DNA of 64,000 nt, from NCBI GenBank assembly GCA_036172665.1, contig CM069880.1, positions 8,248,501 to 8,312,500 on the forward strand, written 5' to 3'. Position numbers and translations under genes: made by a program. Every line of letters starts with the position of its first letter. Position 1 is the stretch's first letter. The notes below the pieces were generated by a model. That model searched no databases. It was not told the DNA's origin and was given only the letters and a program-made list of their open reading frames with translations. Shown here in pieces: positions 11,871 through 23,590 of the stretch. Source of the DNA: Prosopocoilus inquinatus (Eukaryota > Arthropoda > Insecta > Coleoptera > Lucanidae).

Positions 11871-14034
11871 ATCCCTGCGGGAGTTGAGTTTAGGTATCGA
11901 GAGCGCGTCTTAAGCGTGGTACGGAGCGTCCGGGCGCTCCGGAAAATGCGGGGGTCGAAAGGGCGAGGAGTATACGTAATCTCTTGTTTCGATGCGGCTT
12001 TATCTAGAGCTTGATCTCTCTTGGCGAAGCGGGACACCGTGGATGACAAGTGGAGTGGTTTCGGAACGATTTCAATCGAACCGCAAATAGCTGGAATGAG
12101 GAGCATTCCCGCGCGGCCCGATGGCGTAGCATTATCTTTGTATTACGGGCCGGTAGGGGTGTCTCCCGGGAATCTAATGCTAAAAGGACGAATTCAATGT
12201 AACCTCTTTCACGGTAAATGCGATGCTCTTAATTGGTATCGGCATCTATACGCGCGGTCGGTGCGGTCATTCAAGAAGCTGACTTAGATGGTATTAATGT
12301 TGCTGCGTCAATACGTCTTTAAGGTCACAAAGTGGAGCGAGCTTTCAACTAATTATAACCGCTAAAGTCTAAATCGTAAGCGGGCGGGTGCGACGCCACA
12401 TCGCCATCGACATCAGAGCTATTTAGTTCCGGCCAGTTGGACGAAATGGGGGCCAATTACCGCGCTATAGTCTTTTCGGCGGGGTTTAACCTGTTGCGCG
12501 ACTCATCCGGATAGAAAACGGTACCTATCGTTTCGGGGAAGACCTGGTTAATTATAAGTGTATGCGTAACCTTATCTCGCAATCAATAAAGAGACGCTTA
12601 GCAAAGTTAGGCAGGCGGTCGTTTTTCCCGATCGTCTCAGCTGCTCACCAGGGATGCGGCAAACTATAAGCCCGGCTTATTGCTTACGGTCCAGGTTTCA
12701 CACTTGATCATATTTATGCGATGTCCGGATTATCGGTGGCTGACTACCTCTTACAGCTCCAAGACGCTTTAAATCGATTTATGGGACGCGCAGTGCTTAA
12801 GCGTTTCGATAAATCTTTATCAGGCCGTAATTGCGTCGGGCTAAGAAAGAAGGCGAGTGCAACGGCGATGAAAAACCGACTTGGAATTCGGCTGGCAAAT
12901 CGACGTATTTCTGAGGGAAATAATTTATTAGAAATACGCGGCGGAACCGTCGAGATTACGGGAGCGAAGGCGCACCTAGGAGACTCGCTGATCGCGGTGA
13001 TGTACGATTATTGAGTTAAATAAACAGTCCGCACGCTGGAGCTCGTAACTTATAAATATCTATCCTGTTTTCCTTACAGGACTTAGCGTGATATATAGCT
13101 ATAAGGATTATACACCTACTCCTTTCTTCATAAGTTCGAGGCGCGAGTCTCTCTCCGACGCGCATAACTTGGTATCGTTCGGTGCTACGGATATCTTAAT
13201 AAGATTCATGAAAGGACCCCATATTTTATATCCTCCCTATTTGGCGTAATGCTTCGTGAGCCGCCTTGCGTTACCGGGCCGGGGCCGGCTGCCCCGTCGG
13301 CGCTCCGAGATAAGCCCGGCGCTCCAAAGGAACTCGCACGGCACTGTTCTCTATCTAATGATGCCGTATACTAGGTGGTAGCGATTTCGTCTAGATATAT
13401 CATAATAATTTCTAGCTAACTGCATCGCTCGCTCGCACGCTGCGGCACAAGCCAACAATATAATTCCAAGAACCCGTAAATCTCAACTTTTAGGAGCGCG
13501 TTCCGCTAAAGAGAGTGGAGCGAGCAAGCAAGGGGATTAAAGATCAGTAATCTTATAGGGCAGATGAGTTATGGCTGTATTTTCCGGCTGCGTTCCCGCT
13601 CTTTACAAAAATCCTTTGTTTCCCCAGAAATTGCCGTTTCATTGGGCGAGATTACGGAAACGAAATTAATTAAGATTCTACGGGCCATGCATTTTCGGAT
13701 CGGCGCGGAACGATGCCAGGTGCGGCGTCGTCCACCCGACTCGCGTCGCCCAACCAACTATCTAAGTAAGTATCCTCATATTTTATTCCGTATCTGCGTT
13801 AATCTCTCATATACGGCGGCGCGCGATCGGCAATAACCATTAAACATGGTAAAAGATAGTCGCCGAGTTTAAGTGTAACCTCCCAGTCAAGTAATACTCT
13901 GCTGCATATATCATTCGTCTTCCGCCGCCGACAAAGACGGACATATTTCATTTTCTATGTGAGCTTTATATGCTACTTTGTCGTTATCGGTGTTGTCTAT
14001 ACGGAAGGCGCTTGCTTTTCTCTTTAACTTTCCA
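11871..14034. promoter_or_regulatory. GC/CpG-rich non-coding block, candidate regulatory region
   Basis: Composition changes abruptly after AAAGTTTA at 11870, from AT-rich to roughly balanced and CpG-rich, and stays so until the satellite. Open frames (for example 12721-13014, 97 codons) have no recognisable domain, and the stretch lacks a consistent exon pattern. It contains GATA-type motifs (ACCTTATCTC near 12570, GAGATAAGC near 13310), a nuclear-receptor-like half site (AAGGTCACAAAG near 12321) and homeodomain cores (ACTAATTATAA near 12348). An enhancer cluster is one reading; a degenerate or foreign insertion is another. Confidence 0.35.
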
Positions 14035-14035
14035 A

Positions 14036-16465
14036 CGCTACACGCTCAAACCAAAACGATCTTTATACCCCTTGAAGACTCGCACTTTACCCATTCAGTG
14101 CACGTCTTTTCAACACACTGATGCCGCGACGGTATAGAAATTTCGGTAGACGTTCACGCGATCATAGCTGCGGCGGCATTTCACGGTATACGCAACGCAG
14201 TGGCGTAGCTATACGCTCAAACCAAAACGATCATCTTTATACCCCTTGAGACTCGCACTTTACCCATTCATTGCACGTCTCTTCAACACACTGATGCCGC
14301 GACGTTATAGAAATTTCGGTAGACATTTACGCGATCATAGCTGCGGCGGCAATTCACGGTATACGCAACGCAGTGGCGTAGCTATACGCTCAAACCAAAA
14401 CGATCTTCTTTATACCCCTTGAAGACTCGCACTTTACCCATTCACTGCACGTCTCTTCAACACACTGATGCCGCGACGGTATAGAAATTTCGGTAGACGT
14501 TCACGCGATCATAGCTGCGGCGGCAATTCACGGTTTACGCAACGCAGTGGCGTAGCTATACGCTCAAACCAAAACGATCTTCTTTATACCCCTTGAAGAC
14601 TCGCACTTTACCCACTCATTGCACGTCTCTTCAACACACTGATGCCGCGACGTTGTAAAAATGTCGGTACACGTTTACGCGATCATAGCTGCGGCGGCAA
14701 TTCACGGTATACGCAACGCAGTGGCGTAGCTATACGCTCAAACCAAAACGATTTTCTTTATACCCCTTGAAGACTCGTACTTTACCCACTCATTGCACGT
14801 CTCTTCAACACACTGATGCCGCGACGTTGTAAAAATGTCGGTACACGTTCACGCGATCATAGCTGCGGCGGCAATTCACGGTATACGCAACACAGTGGCG
14901 TAGCTATACGCTCAAACCAAAACGATCTTCTTTATACCCCTTGAAGACTCGCACTTTACCCATTCACTGCACGTCTCTTCAACACACTGATGCCGCGACG
15001 GTATAGAAATTTCGGTAGACGTTCACGCGATCATAGCTGCGGCGGCAATTCACGGTTTACGCAACGCAGTGGCGTAGCTATACGCTCAAACCAAAACGAT
15101 CTTCTTTATACCCCTTGAAGACTCGCAATTTACCCACTCATTGCACGTCTCTTCAACACACTGATGCCGCGACGTTGTAAAAATGTCGGTACACGTTTAC
15201 GCGATCATAGCTGCGGCGGCAATTCACGGTATACGCAACGCAGTGGCGTAGCTATACGCTCAAACCAAAACGATCTTGTTTATACCCCTTGAAGACTCGC
15301 ACTTTACCCACTCATTGCACGTCTCTTCAACACACTGATGCCGCGACGTTGTAAAAATTTCGGTAGACGTTCACGCGATCATAGCTGCGGCGGCATTTCA
15401 CGGTATACGCAACGCAGTGGCGTAACGCTCAAACCAAAACGATCTTCTTTATACCCCTTGAGACTCGCACTTTACCCATTCATTGCACGTCTCTTCAACA
15501 CACTGATGCCGCGACGTTATAAAAATTTCGGTAGACGTTCACGCGATCATAGCTGCGGCGGCAATTCACGGTATATGCAACGCAGTGGCGTAGCTATACG
15601 CTCAAACCAAAACGATCTTCTTTATACCCCTTGAAGACTCGCACTTTACCCATTCACTGCACGTCTCTTTAACACACTGATGCCGCGACGGTATAGAAAT
15701 TTCGGTAGACGTTCACGCGATCATAGCTGCGGCGGCAATTCACGGTATATGCAACGCAGTGGCGTAGCTATACGCTCAAACCAAAACGATCTTCTTTATA
15801 CCCCTTGAAGACTCGCACTTTACCCATTCATTGCACGTCTCTTCAACACACTGATGCCGCGACGTTGTAAAAATGTCGGTACACGTTCACGCGATCATAG
15901 CTGCGGCGGCAATTCACAGTATACGCAACGCAGTGGCGTAGCTATACGCTCAAACCAAAACGATTTTCTTTATACCCCTTGAAGACTCGCACTTTACCCA
16001 CTCATTGCACGTCTCTTCAACACACTGATGCCGCGACGTTGTAGAAATTTCGGTAGATGTTCACGCGATCATAGCTGCGGCGGCAATTCACGGTATACGC
16101 AACGCAGTGGCGTAGCTGTACGCTCAAATCAAAACGATCTTCTTTATACCCCTTGAAGACTCGTACTTTACCCATTTATTACACGTCTCTTCAACACACT
16201 GATGCCGCGACGTTGTAAAAATTTCGGTAGACGTTCACGCGATCATAGCTGCGGCGGCAATTCACGGTATACGCAACGCAGTGGCGTAGCTATACGCTCA
16301 AACCAAAACGATCTTCTTTATACCCCTTGAAGACTCGCACTTTACCCGTTCATTGCACGTCTCTTTAATACACTGATGCCGCGTTGGTGTAAAAATTTCG
16401 GTAGACGTTCACGCGATCATAACTGCGACAATTCACGGTATACGCAACGCAGTGACGTAGCTATA
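14036..16465. repeat. Satellite array, ~14 copies of a ~173-bp monomer
   Basis: Monomers share CGCTCAAACCAAAACGATC, TATACCCCTTGAAGACTCG, CACTGATGCCGCGACG, TCATAGCTGCGGCGGC and CGCAGTGGCGTAGCTATA. Variant classes can be told apart: class A has GGTATAGAAATTTCGGTAGA and class B has GTTGTAAAAATGTCGGTACA. The order A,B,B,A,B over copies 3-7 suggests multi-monomer duplication. Copy 8 lacks the GCTATA junction and copy 14 is most diverged, as expected at an array edge. Open frames across monomers are by-products of the repeat. Confidence 0.95.
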
Positions 16466-16724
16466 GGGATTGCAGGGATTGCAAAGCAACCCGTCGCCGA
16501 AGTGTCATAGGGATGCGAAAATTAAAAAAAAAAATCTTTTTTGGAAGAAATGTGGAAATTTCAATATTTTTAAAGGGAGATATTTCAACAGAAATCCAAT
16601 CGAATTTCCAAGAAATTTCGCAATAAGTAAAAAGAAAGTGTCCGAAATTTCAATGAAATGTCAAAGAAAAAAATAGTATAAATAATAATAATGTGCTTCA
16701 ACAATAATAAAAAATACGTAAGAC

Positions 16725-16793
16725 TATACAGGCTGTCCGTTTTTCGAGTGCCACTATGGGGATCTCGCTTATCTTAAGTGGACAGCCTGTATA
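16725..16793. mobile_element. 69-bp miniature inverted-repeat element
   Basis: Perfect 14-bp ends TATACAGGCTGTCC and GGACAGCCTGTATA flank a core containing GCCACTATGGGGATCTC. That core resembles the end of the long foldback at 20057 (GGCCACTATGGGATCTC), so this may be a minimal relative. Confidence 0.75.
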
Positions 16794-19037
16794 ATAGAAA
16801 AAAACTAATAAACTCAATAAACTGTCAATTAAATGATCTCAATCTCAAGCACTTAGGGCTATTTTTTTTTGTCACTTAGCCTCTGCTTTATATTTATCGT
16901 ATTTATTTTTTTTATGTATGTATATACAGGGTGTTTTTTTACTGTGTGTATTTTACCTTCTGCGTATATTTTTTGGTGGTTACCGTATCATAATCAAAAA
17001 ATTTCGGATGGACCACTTCTTTGGAACTGTTGAAATGTGCGAGAAAGATAGGAAGGTCAACTTCGCCTTCCTCTCGGTACGAACACGCCCACCGACACCG
17101 CACTCGATGTTCAACGCAGAGTTTCGTAATAATAATCACTGATATCGTTTATTAATTATTTTATTTAAAATTTTAATTCACTGAGCGAATTAATATGTTT
17201 TACGGTATCAACTATCGGCGAATAAATCCGAAAATTTATGCACCAATTAGGCAAGCGCGTTAAAAATGTTCTTCCTTCGCCCTCTTACGTAAATCAACTT
17301 TTGCTGCAATCTCGGTGCTAGCTATGAAAGTATTAGTATTTACGGTACTTGGAAATACTGCACATCCCTAGTTATAGGTGCCTGTTTAGACTCAAGAATT
17401 AAATTTTTTATCAGAAAGCAAAATACTCTCCCATTACCGATTTTGGGTGTTTCGCATAGTTTATGAAGTTGCAAAACACCTTGTATTTAATTCATATAAT
17501 TGTGGCTTATTAAATTAATTACGATTTCCAATCGGCCTGAACAAAGAAACATTCGAAATTCGACATAAAATACCTCAATAAAAATCGATATCCAAAAAAT
17601 TTTGACGTGGATAAAATTTTCCAAAGGAAAAAAAAACAACACTATTTTAATTTTTTTTACAATTTTTATTCAAGAAAGCAGTTGCGGCTCGTGATAATTT
17701 ACTGCGGGTAGACAACAATTGCAAAAGGGAAAATGGATGCATTTTCCAAATTTAAGCGGGAATTTACGGAGCTGTTTCTCAGCTTACCAACGCCGTTTAC
17801 CAAAAAATAATCGACGAACGTGTACTTGAGTTACAATCAAAATACAAAAGCGACGCGTTTTTTAATTTGTTCAATTAACTGAACGTCTCTCTCTCCCCAC
17901 GCGATCGCACTTGTAATTTTTGGATTAAATTTAAGCGTGGGATTTACAGAGCTTTTTCTTTGCGATACAAAAATAATAATTGTAGGTCAAAAATAATTTC
18001 AGAAGTAGTTTTTTTTTGTTGTCAAATAAAAAACTACCTAGATTTTTTTTGGCTTCTAAGTTTTGCTTTAAAGAATTGGAAATCTAAATAAATCAAATTT
18101 GTTTTCTACAATTGGAAAAAACTGGAAACGTTCTTAACAAATAAGATATGCTTGAGGTCTTTAGTATAGCCAATTGTACAAACGACTGTGTTAATTGGGT
18201 TGCCTATACTAAGACTTCTTGTTTTCTGAAAAGTCTCATTTAGTAATCTCGAACAGGCGTGTCATTAAAATTAATTGCTTAGAATTTCTAAAGGTATTCA
18301 AAATTCTCTCTATTATTTCTGTTCTGGAATGAAGAAAAAAACTGATTGAAAACGTTGGTTATTGACTCAGAGGCGAAGGTTTTTTGAGAAAAAGTCAGGG
18401 AAAACCTGGAAAAATCATGTAAGTCAAAACTAAGTCAAGAAATAGTTTTTTATTTTAGTTGTCAAATTGTTTTGATTATTTCAGTTTTGAATTGAGGAAA
18501 AAAACTAACTCAATAACGAAAGTTTGTTGGGAAAACCAAGAAATGTTTCAATAAAAATAAAATGGGAACCGTGTAAAAGCAAAATTAAAAGAATAATTAA
18601 TCCCACGATCCAAAATTCCAAGTAAGTCAAAAATAAGGCAGGAAATGTTTATTTTTTGTTGCCTCAAATTATTTGCTTTCTAATTTTTGCCTCATATGGA
18701 CGCCACTCGGCGTCGCCCTTCTTAACCACGTAAATATAAGAGAGACTTCGAGGAAAATCAATTCCGGTGACCTAAGGTTGGTGTCGTTAAGACCTTTCAT
18801 TACACGAAACTGGATATGTTTTTAAATAGCTTTTACGTAAATAAAGATGGTCACTTTCTTTCCTTTCAGGACTATATTTGTGTTTTGGCGACGGAGCATC
18901 TTCATTTTTATTTATTTATTTATTTTTTTCGAAAGGTATACGAAGCAGTTAGTTCTAAAACCCTTGTCATTGTTAGAAAATTATTTTTAAGCTTTAACCG
19001 GATACTGTGAAAATCAATTCTCAACTTGGGATAGCCT
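16794..19037. other. AT-rich intergenic sequence with weak local repeats
   Basis: A TATACAGGGTG transposon-like end is present near 16923. A 66-codon minus-strand frame at 16939-17139 has no recognised domain. Phrases such as TTTAGTTGTCAAAT and GAGGAAAAAAACT recur between about 18009 and 18670 as diverged repeats. No gene was recognised. Confidence 0.45.
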
Positions 19038-20058
19038 GTATACAGGGTGATTTAGAATAAGTGTCAGTCCCGTTAGGAGCGTGTTCACTAAGGTCATGCA
19101 AATGCGAAATTGCAAGAAATAAATCTATCAGAGGCATTTCAAAAATCAATCTCCTTTGAATTCAAAAATCATGGAAATCATGATTCATTTCTAGCGTATA
19201 CATACACAAGTCCTAAATTCGAGTGAATGAGTGCGTATTACATCTTTTTTCTGCAGAAAGCCATAAACAGAAACGTTTTACAGTTTCACTTCAAGGTAAA
19301 CGCTGGTGTTTCGTTCTATTCCACGCGTGATCATTGCTCTTGTGACGCAATACAGCTGTAGAGTAAAATCGGCATGTGTGGAATAGACCGGCTAACATGG
19401 AATACCCGTTTTTTTTTTTTTAATAAGAAGCGACATCTGTTAAATGACGCCGGTATTAACATGAGTTTTGGAATTGTAGGTTACTACTACAGAGGTTCTC
19501 AACCGGTAAGATTGCATAACTTTACAGTACCTGAGTTTGTGAAATTAACGAAAAATATATTTTGGCAGATTTTCTAAAATAAAAGTGTTTTTTACACCAA
19601 GGTAAGTTATAGTGTAAATTAGTACAAATTTTGATATTTCATCTTATTAATTCAAAGCGTTGTATATTTTTCCTTATTCCACATTTTTTCAACATCCATC
19701 ATATCATGGAAATGCAGTTTATTAATTTGTTAGCAAAATTTGCCCAAGAAATATGTACTTCTTAAATTTATTATATATCGCCGCTAGAAATCAATCTAAA
19801 GTATTTTTAATTGTAATACTTAAGTATTTAGTATTTTAGATCAGAGTTTATGACGCCCCAAAGAATGGGTATTCCATATACTCTGATTTTACTCTACTAC
19901 TGTCCATCAACCTATTTATATCTGAATCTTCAATACATTTTATCTCAAAAACTATGGATATTAGACCCCCTATGTATACATGTAGATTTTTTGTTTTCTT
20001 TTTCTGTGTACTATCTGTGGTTAACGGGCCGGACTCTTATTTTGAATCACCCAGTATA
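19038..20058. mobile_element. TACAGGGTGATT-family element with a nested insertion
   Basis: The left end TATACAGGGTGATTTAGAAT is matched by the inverted right end ATTTTGAATCACCCAGTATA. Its first ~320 bp are related to the reverse complement of about 40470-40742, and its last ~60 bp to the inverse of about 40334-40400, so it is a second family member enlarged by an internal insertion (19359-19896). Non-autonomous; the TA target is inferred. Confidence 0.7.
19359..19896. mobile_element. Nested inverted-repeat insertion, 538 bp
   Basis: The ends TAGAGTAAAATC and GATTTTACTCTA are exact inverses, and the repeat continues imperfectly to TGGAATA/TATTCCA. It sits within the 19038-20058 element and accounts for the size difference from the copy at 40334-40742. 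It has no transposase. Confidence 0.7.
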
Positions 20059-21858
20059 CAGCGTTACATCTAATTAAAGGGCCACTATGGGATCTCTTAA
20101 ACTATAAGAGATACAAAGATGGTTAAATTAGAGAAAAGTTGCACTTGCATCTTGAGGTCTAAAAAAATATGCAAAAAAAATCTTTTCTAATTTCATTAGT
20201 TTTTGAAATATCTTAAAAAAAACTTATTTTCGAAAATCTCGAATATCTTCTTTACTTCTTAAGATAGAATCATAAAATTCCGTGTTTTTATATTAAATTC
20301 GATGGACAACCTAATGCAGTTCGAAGAAATAGGTTAGGTGATATTGACAGTTTCGTAGATACGACCGTCAACTGTTTCTCTTCTTATGGCGCTGCCTTAG
20401 ATATTCATAGCACGTAATGCAGAAATTATTTTTGAATACGACCATATGAACATTTACGTTTTTGTTTTAAAACAAAATATTAAGTTACTAAGTATATTTG
20501 TTAAAAAGTATTTTTTTTAATGAACAGATAAAATAGCCACATCTTACTATCGCTTTTTGACCTGACATTGCAGTAGGATAGACAAATTGAAGCGGGATTT
20601 GCTCCAATAAGTCCCCCATGCAAGGCGGCCATGCTTGCTGTCAAAGCATAATGAAAGTTTTTAGAAAAATTTTTTGTGTAAATCGTTCTTGATTGCAGTG
20701 AAAACCTCGAGCAGCCTCTGGACAGCTGTTTCAGCCCTGCTTGGGGCTTCTTCAGCAGAGACGTAGCTCGACATTCCCACTGCAGACCAAAAACGACTTG
20801 CCCAATTTATTCGCAATTGCGATGTAAGAATGATGAACAGATAAAATAGCGACATCTTACTATCGCTTATTGACCTGACATTGCAGTAGGAAGAAGAAGA
20901 AGCCCCAAGCAGGGTTGAAACAGCTGTCCAAAGGCTGCTCGAGGTTTTCACTGCAATCAAGAACGATTTGCACAAAAAATTTTTCTAAAAACTTTCATTA
21001 TGCTTTGACAGCAAGCATGGCCGCCTTGCATGGGGGACTTATTAGGAGCAAATCCCGCTTCAATTTGTCTATCCTACTGCAATGTCAGGTCAAAAAGCGA
21101 TAGTAAGATATCGCTATTTTATCTGTTCATCATTCTTACATCGCAATTGCGAATAAATTGGGCAAGTCGTTTTTGGTCTGCAGTGGGAATGTCGAGCTAC
21201 GTCTCTGCTGAAGAAGCCCCAAGCAGGGCTGAAACAGCTGTCCAGAGGCTGCTCGAGGTTTTCACTGCAATCAAGAACGATTTGCACAAAAAAATTTTCT
21301 ATTTTTTTAATGTAAACATGTAAATAAGTAGATACCATAATTGAATAAGATTTATTAATTTAATAATAATGATTATTTACACGCATCCGCCTACTAGTTA
21401 TTTTTTTTTTCAAAATCTTTGCAGTATCTTGATATTTTGTTTTAAAGCAAAAGCATACGTGTGCTGTATGGTCGTATTTAGCTTTTGTTTTTGTATCACG
21501 TGGTGTAAATACTCAAGATCCATAAGAAAAAAGACAGTTGACAGTCGTATTTGCGAAACTGTCAATCCTAACCTATTTCTTCGGACTCTATTAGATTGTT
21601 CATCGAATTTAACCAAAAAAATATCGAATTTCATGAATCTATTTTAATAAATAAGATAGATATTCGAGATTTTCGAAAATTAGAATTTTCAGTTTTTTGA
21701 ATACGTATATTTCAGAAACGAATGGAGGGAAAAACGATTTTTTTGAATATTTTGATAGGCTCCAAAATTGCGCAACTTTTCTGTAATTTAACCGTGTTTG
21801 TATTTCTTATAGTTTCCGAGTTCTCCATGGTGGCCCTTTAATTAGTTGTAACCCTGTA
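20057..21858. mobile_element. Long-armed foldback element, 1.8 kb
   Basis: The left end carries CTAATTAAAGGGCCACTATG and the right end its inverse CATGGTGGCCCTTTAATTAG, extending outward to TACAG/CTGTA. The complementarity is not terminal only: AACCTATTTCTTCG, CTCGAATATC/GATATTCGAG, ACTGTCAA and GGTCGTATT recur inverted, so arms of roughly 400-450 bp (about 20057-20470 and 21440-21858) pair with divergence. A second foldback (20524-21305) fills the centre. No protein is encoded. Confidence 0.85.
20524..21305. mobile_element. Central foldback element, multi-module hairpin
   Basis: The module GAACAGATAAAATAG, TTTGACCTGACATTGCAGTA, GACAAATTGAAGCGGGATTT and CCCCCATGCAAGGCGGCCAT occurs forward at 20524-20680 and inverted at 21000-21135. 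Between them, CTCGAGCAGCCTCTGGACAG and its inverse CTGTCCAGAGGCTGCTCGAG form inner hairpins, with two partly rearranged copies. Short open frames on both strands arise from the symmetry. Related copies lie at 61335-61690, 9276-9350 and 63030-63110. Confidence 0.85.
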
Positions 21859-23590
21859 TTAAACTTCTGAACTTGCAATGGGCGACAATTTCTTTCTGAA
21901 TTCTTCAAGTTATTTTAGTGTAAAGTATTTAGTATTAATATTTGGGTGATGTTGGATTTGGATTTATTCGTGTCAAAATTTGTTAATGTTGAGATTTGAA
22001 GTAACGTCGTGTCCGTTTAGTGGAAACGTCCGTTGGTTTGAGGAGATAACGTTCGCTAATCCTGGTGTTTTCCCCGTGTTCGTTGGGTGTTGGTCGATAA
22101 TCGGATGGCATTTTAAAATAGGCGTTATCAAGGCGAAGGAAATGAAGGTGGTAAAGTAAAAGAGTGACAATTTGAGAACATTGAGCGTCAGGATCGAAAT
22201 GGGCAGAGGAAACTGCTTTATCTCGTATACATACTTTTCTTGTTCCATTTAAGATACATTATTTTATCGGCAGCGAGGTAGACGCTGACAATTCTCTATT
22301 TTAAAATGTTTTCTTAGGCAGAGCTCCGGCGAGATAAGACTCTGATAAATGCCAGCGCGAATCTTGTTACGTTCTGATTGAATTTTAATTAAATTTGTCG
22401 CCACAGATATACTCGAGATAGCGTCCCGGTGCGGCAGTTACAGTTTTTCATATTAGCTCCGAAGCAAACAATATGCGGTTAGCTTAGATGGCGCGATGTA
22501 GCTCGCTTGCCTCCCCTTTTAAAGAATACTGACAGGAAATTAATTCTCAAAAATGAAAGCCGTCGGAGTGGTCTGTTCGGTAGCAATCAACGGCGATAAC
22601 GACGCATTCTTCTTATTTCGTTTAATAAACTTCGTACAGGCGTGGGTTATCGCTTATGGAGAATTTTTCACTGGGAGATAAGGTTTAATTCATCGCGATT
22701 AATTTATTGTTGTTGGTCGTAACGTCATTACGTTCGGAGTTTCGCGTTCTCTCGTAACTTATTCAAAATCGTTCAAGTTTAAACTGTAAGATTTTTGTTC
22801 CACGTACGGGATTAATTTATACCTCCAAGGTGTTCACGCCGAATTAGGCAGCGTCAATAGAGTGCGACGCTATTGAGTCGAGTTGAGCTCAAGTCGCGGC
22901 GTACTCGTCGTACTGATGCTGAGTACACCTGTCAGCGGTCCCCAAATTTAGAAACAGTGTCTAAGCTGACGCGACTTGTCCTGCGTGTGTGTAGTTCCTT
23001 CGCCTTCCAGAAATTGGATTCGACAAGAACCGCACTTTCCACTCAGCGGGAATAAACCCGCGAGCTTCATCCACAATCGTTTTAAATTCAAATTCGGTTT
23101 TGTTTCTATAATCGATCATCTTCCCAAATTTCTACCCGGTTCACCGCCGCGTCGGCTTTCTCGCCGAAACGCAGAGATCTGTACTTTCATTATCCCTAAT
23201 TTTTATTGCCGTTTTTATCATTACCGAGATTGCGGCGGTGGCACCGCGAGTTAATCGGATCACAAGCGGGCACTTAAGGACGTGATCAGGAGATGTGACG
23301 GGGATTTGCCGAGCTCCCGTCTCACCGTCTCATCTCATCCGAGCTCACATATCTCCTGGCCGAGATGGAAATTGAATAAGCCAACTCAGAATGAACGTGA
23401 CAGTGTATTTTTATCTTTAATTTAGCAGCGTGCTGATAAGTAGTTGCCGACTCCCGGCGGAGAACTCGAGCCAGAGAATATGCATTTACGTTAAAGGCGG
23501 CAGTTCTATAAATATGCTCCTTCTGGAACAACCATTGCGATCCACCGTTACGTTTTCCATTAAATAACTCGCACACCAAATTATCCTACT
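21859..23590. promoter_or_regulatory. GC-richer non-coding stretch with GATA-motif cluster
   Basis: By eye there are about seven GATAA/TTATC motifs between 22218 and 22682, including GAGATAAGAC at 22331 and GGAGATAAGG at 22675. CpG content is higher than in flanking DNA from about 22000 to 23590. No exon structure was recognised. A cis-regulatory module is plausible but unproven; its target could be dve or the LRR gene. Confidence 0.35.

Noticed and set aside
12721..13014. 97-codon plus-strand ORF in the CpG-rich block
   Set aside because: The sequence looks superficially protein-like, but no domain, promoter context or splice sites support it, and higher GC lengthens chance ORFs.
15338..15634. 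98-codon repetitive ORF
   Set aside because: It spans satellite monomers and merely reflects their period; indels in neighbouring monomers break the frame.
16939..17139. 66-codon minus-strand ORF next to a TACAGGGTG end
   Set aside because: It might be a transposase remnant, but no catalytic or helix-turn-helix motif can be pointed to.
20661..21338. Overlapping ORFs on both strands around 20.7-21.3 kb and 61.5 kb
   Set aside because: The same peptide appears on both strands because the DNA is a foldback; there is no known domain.
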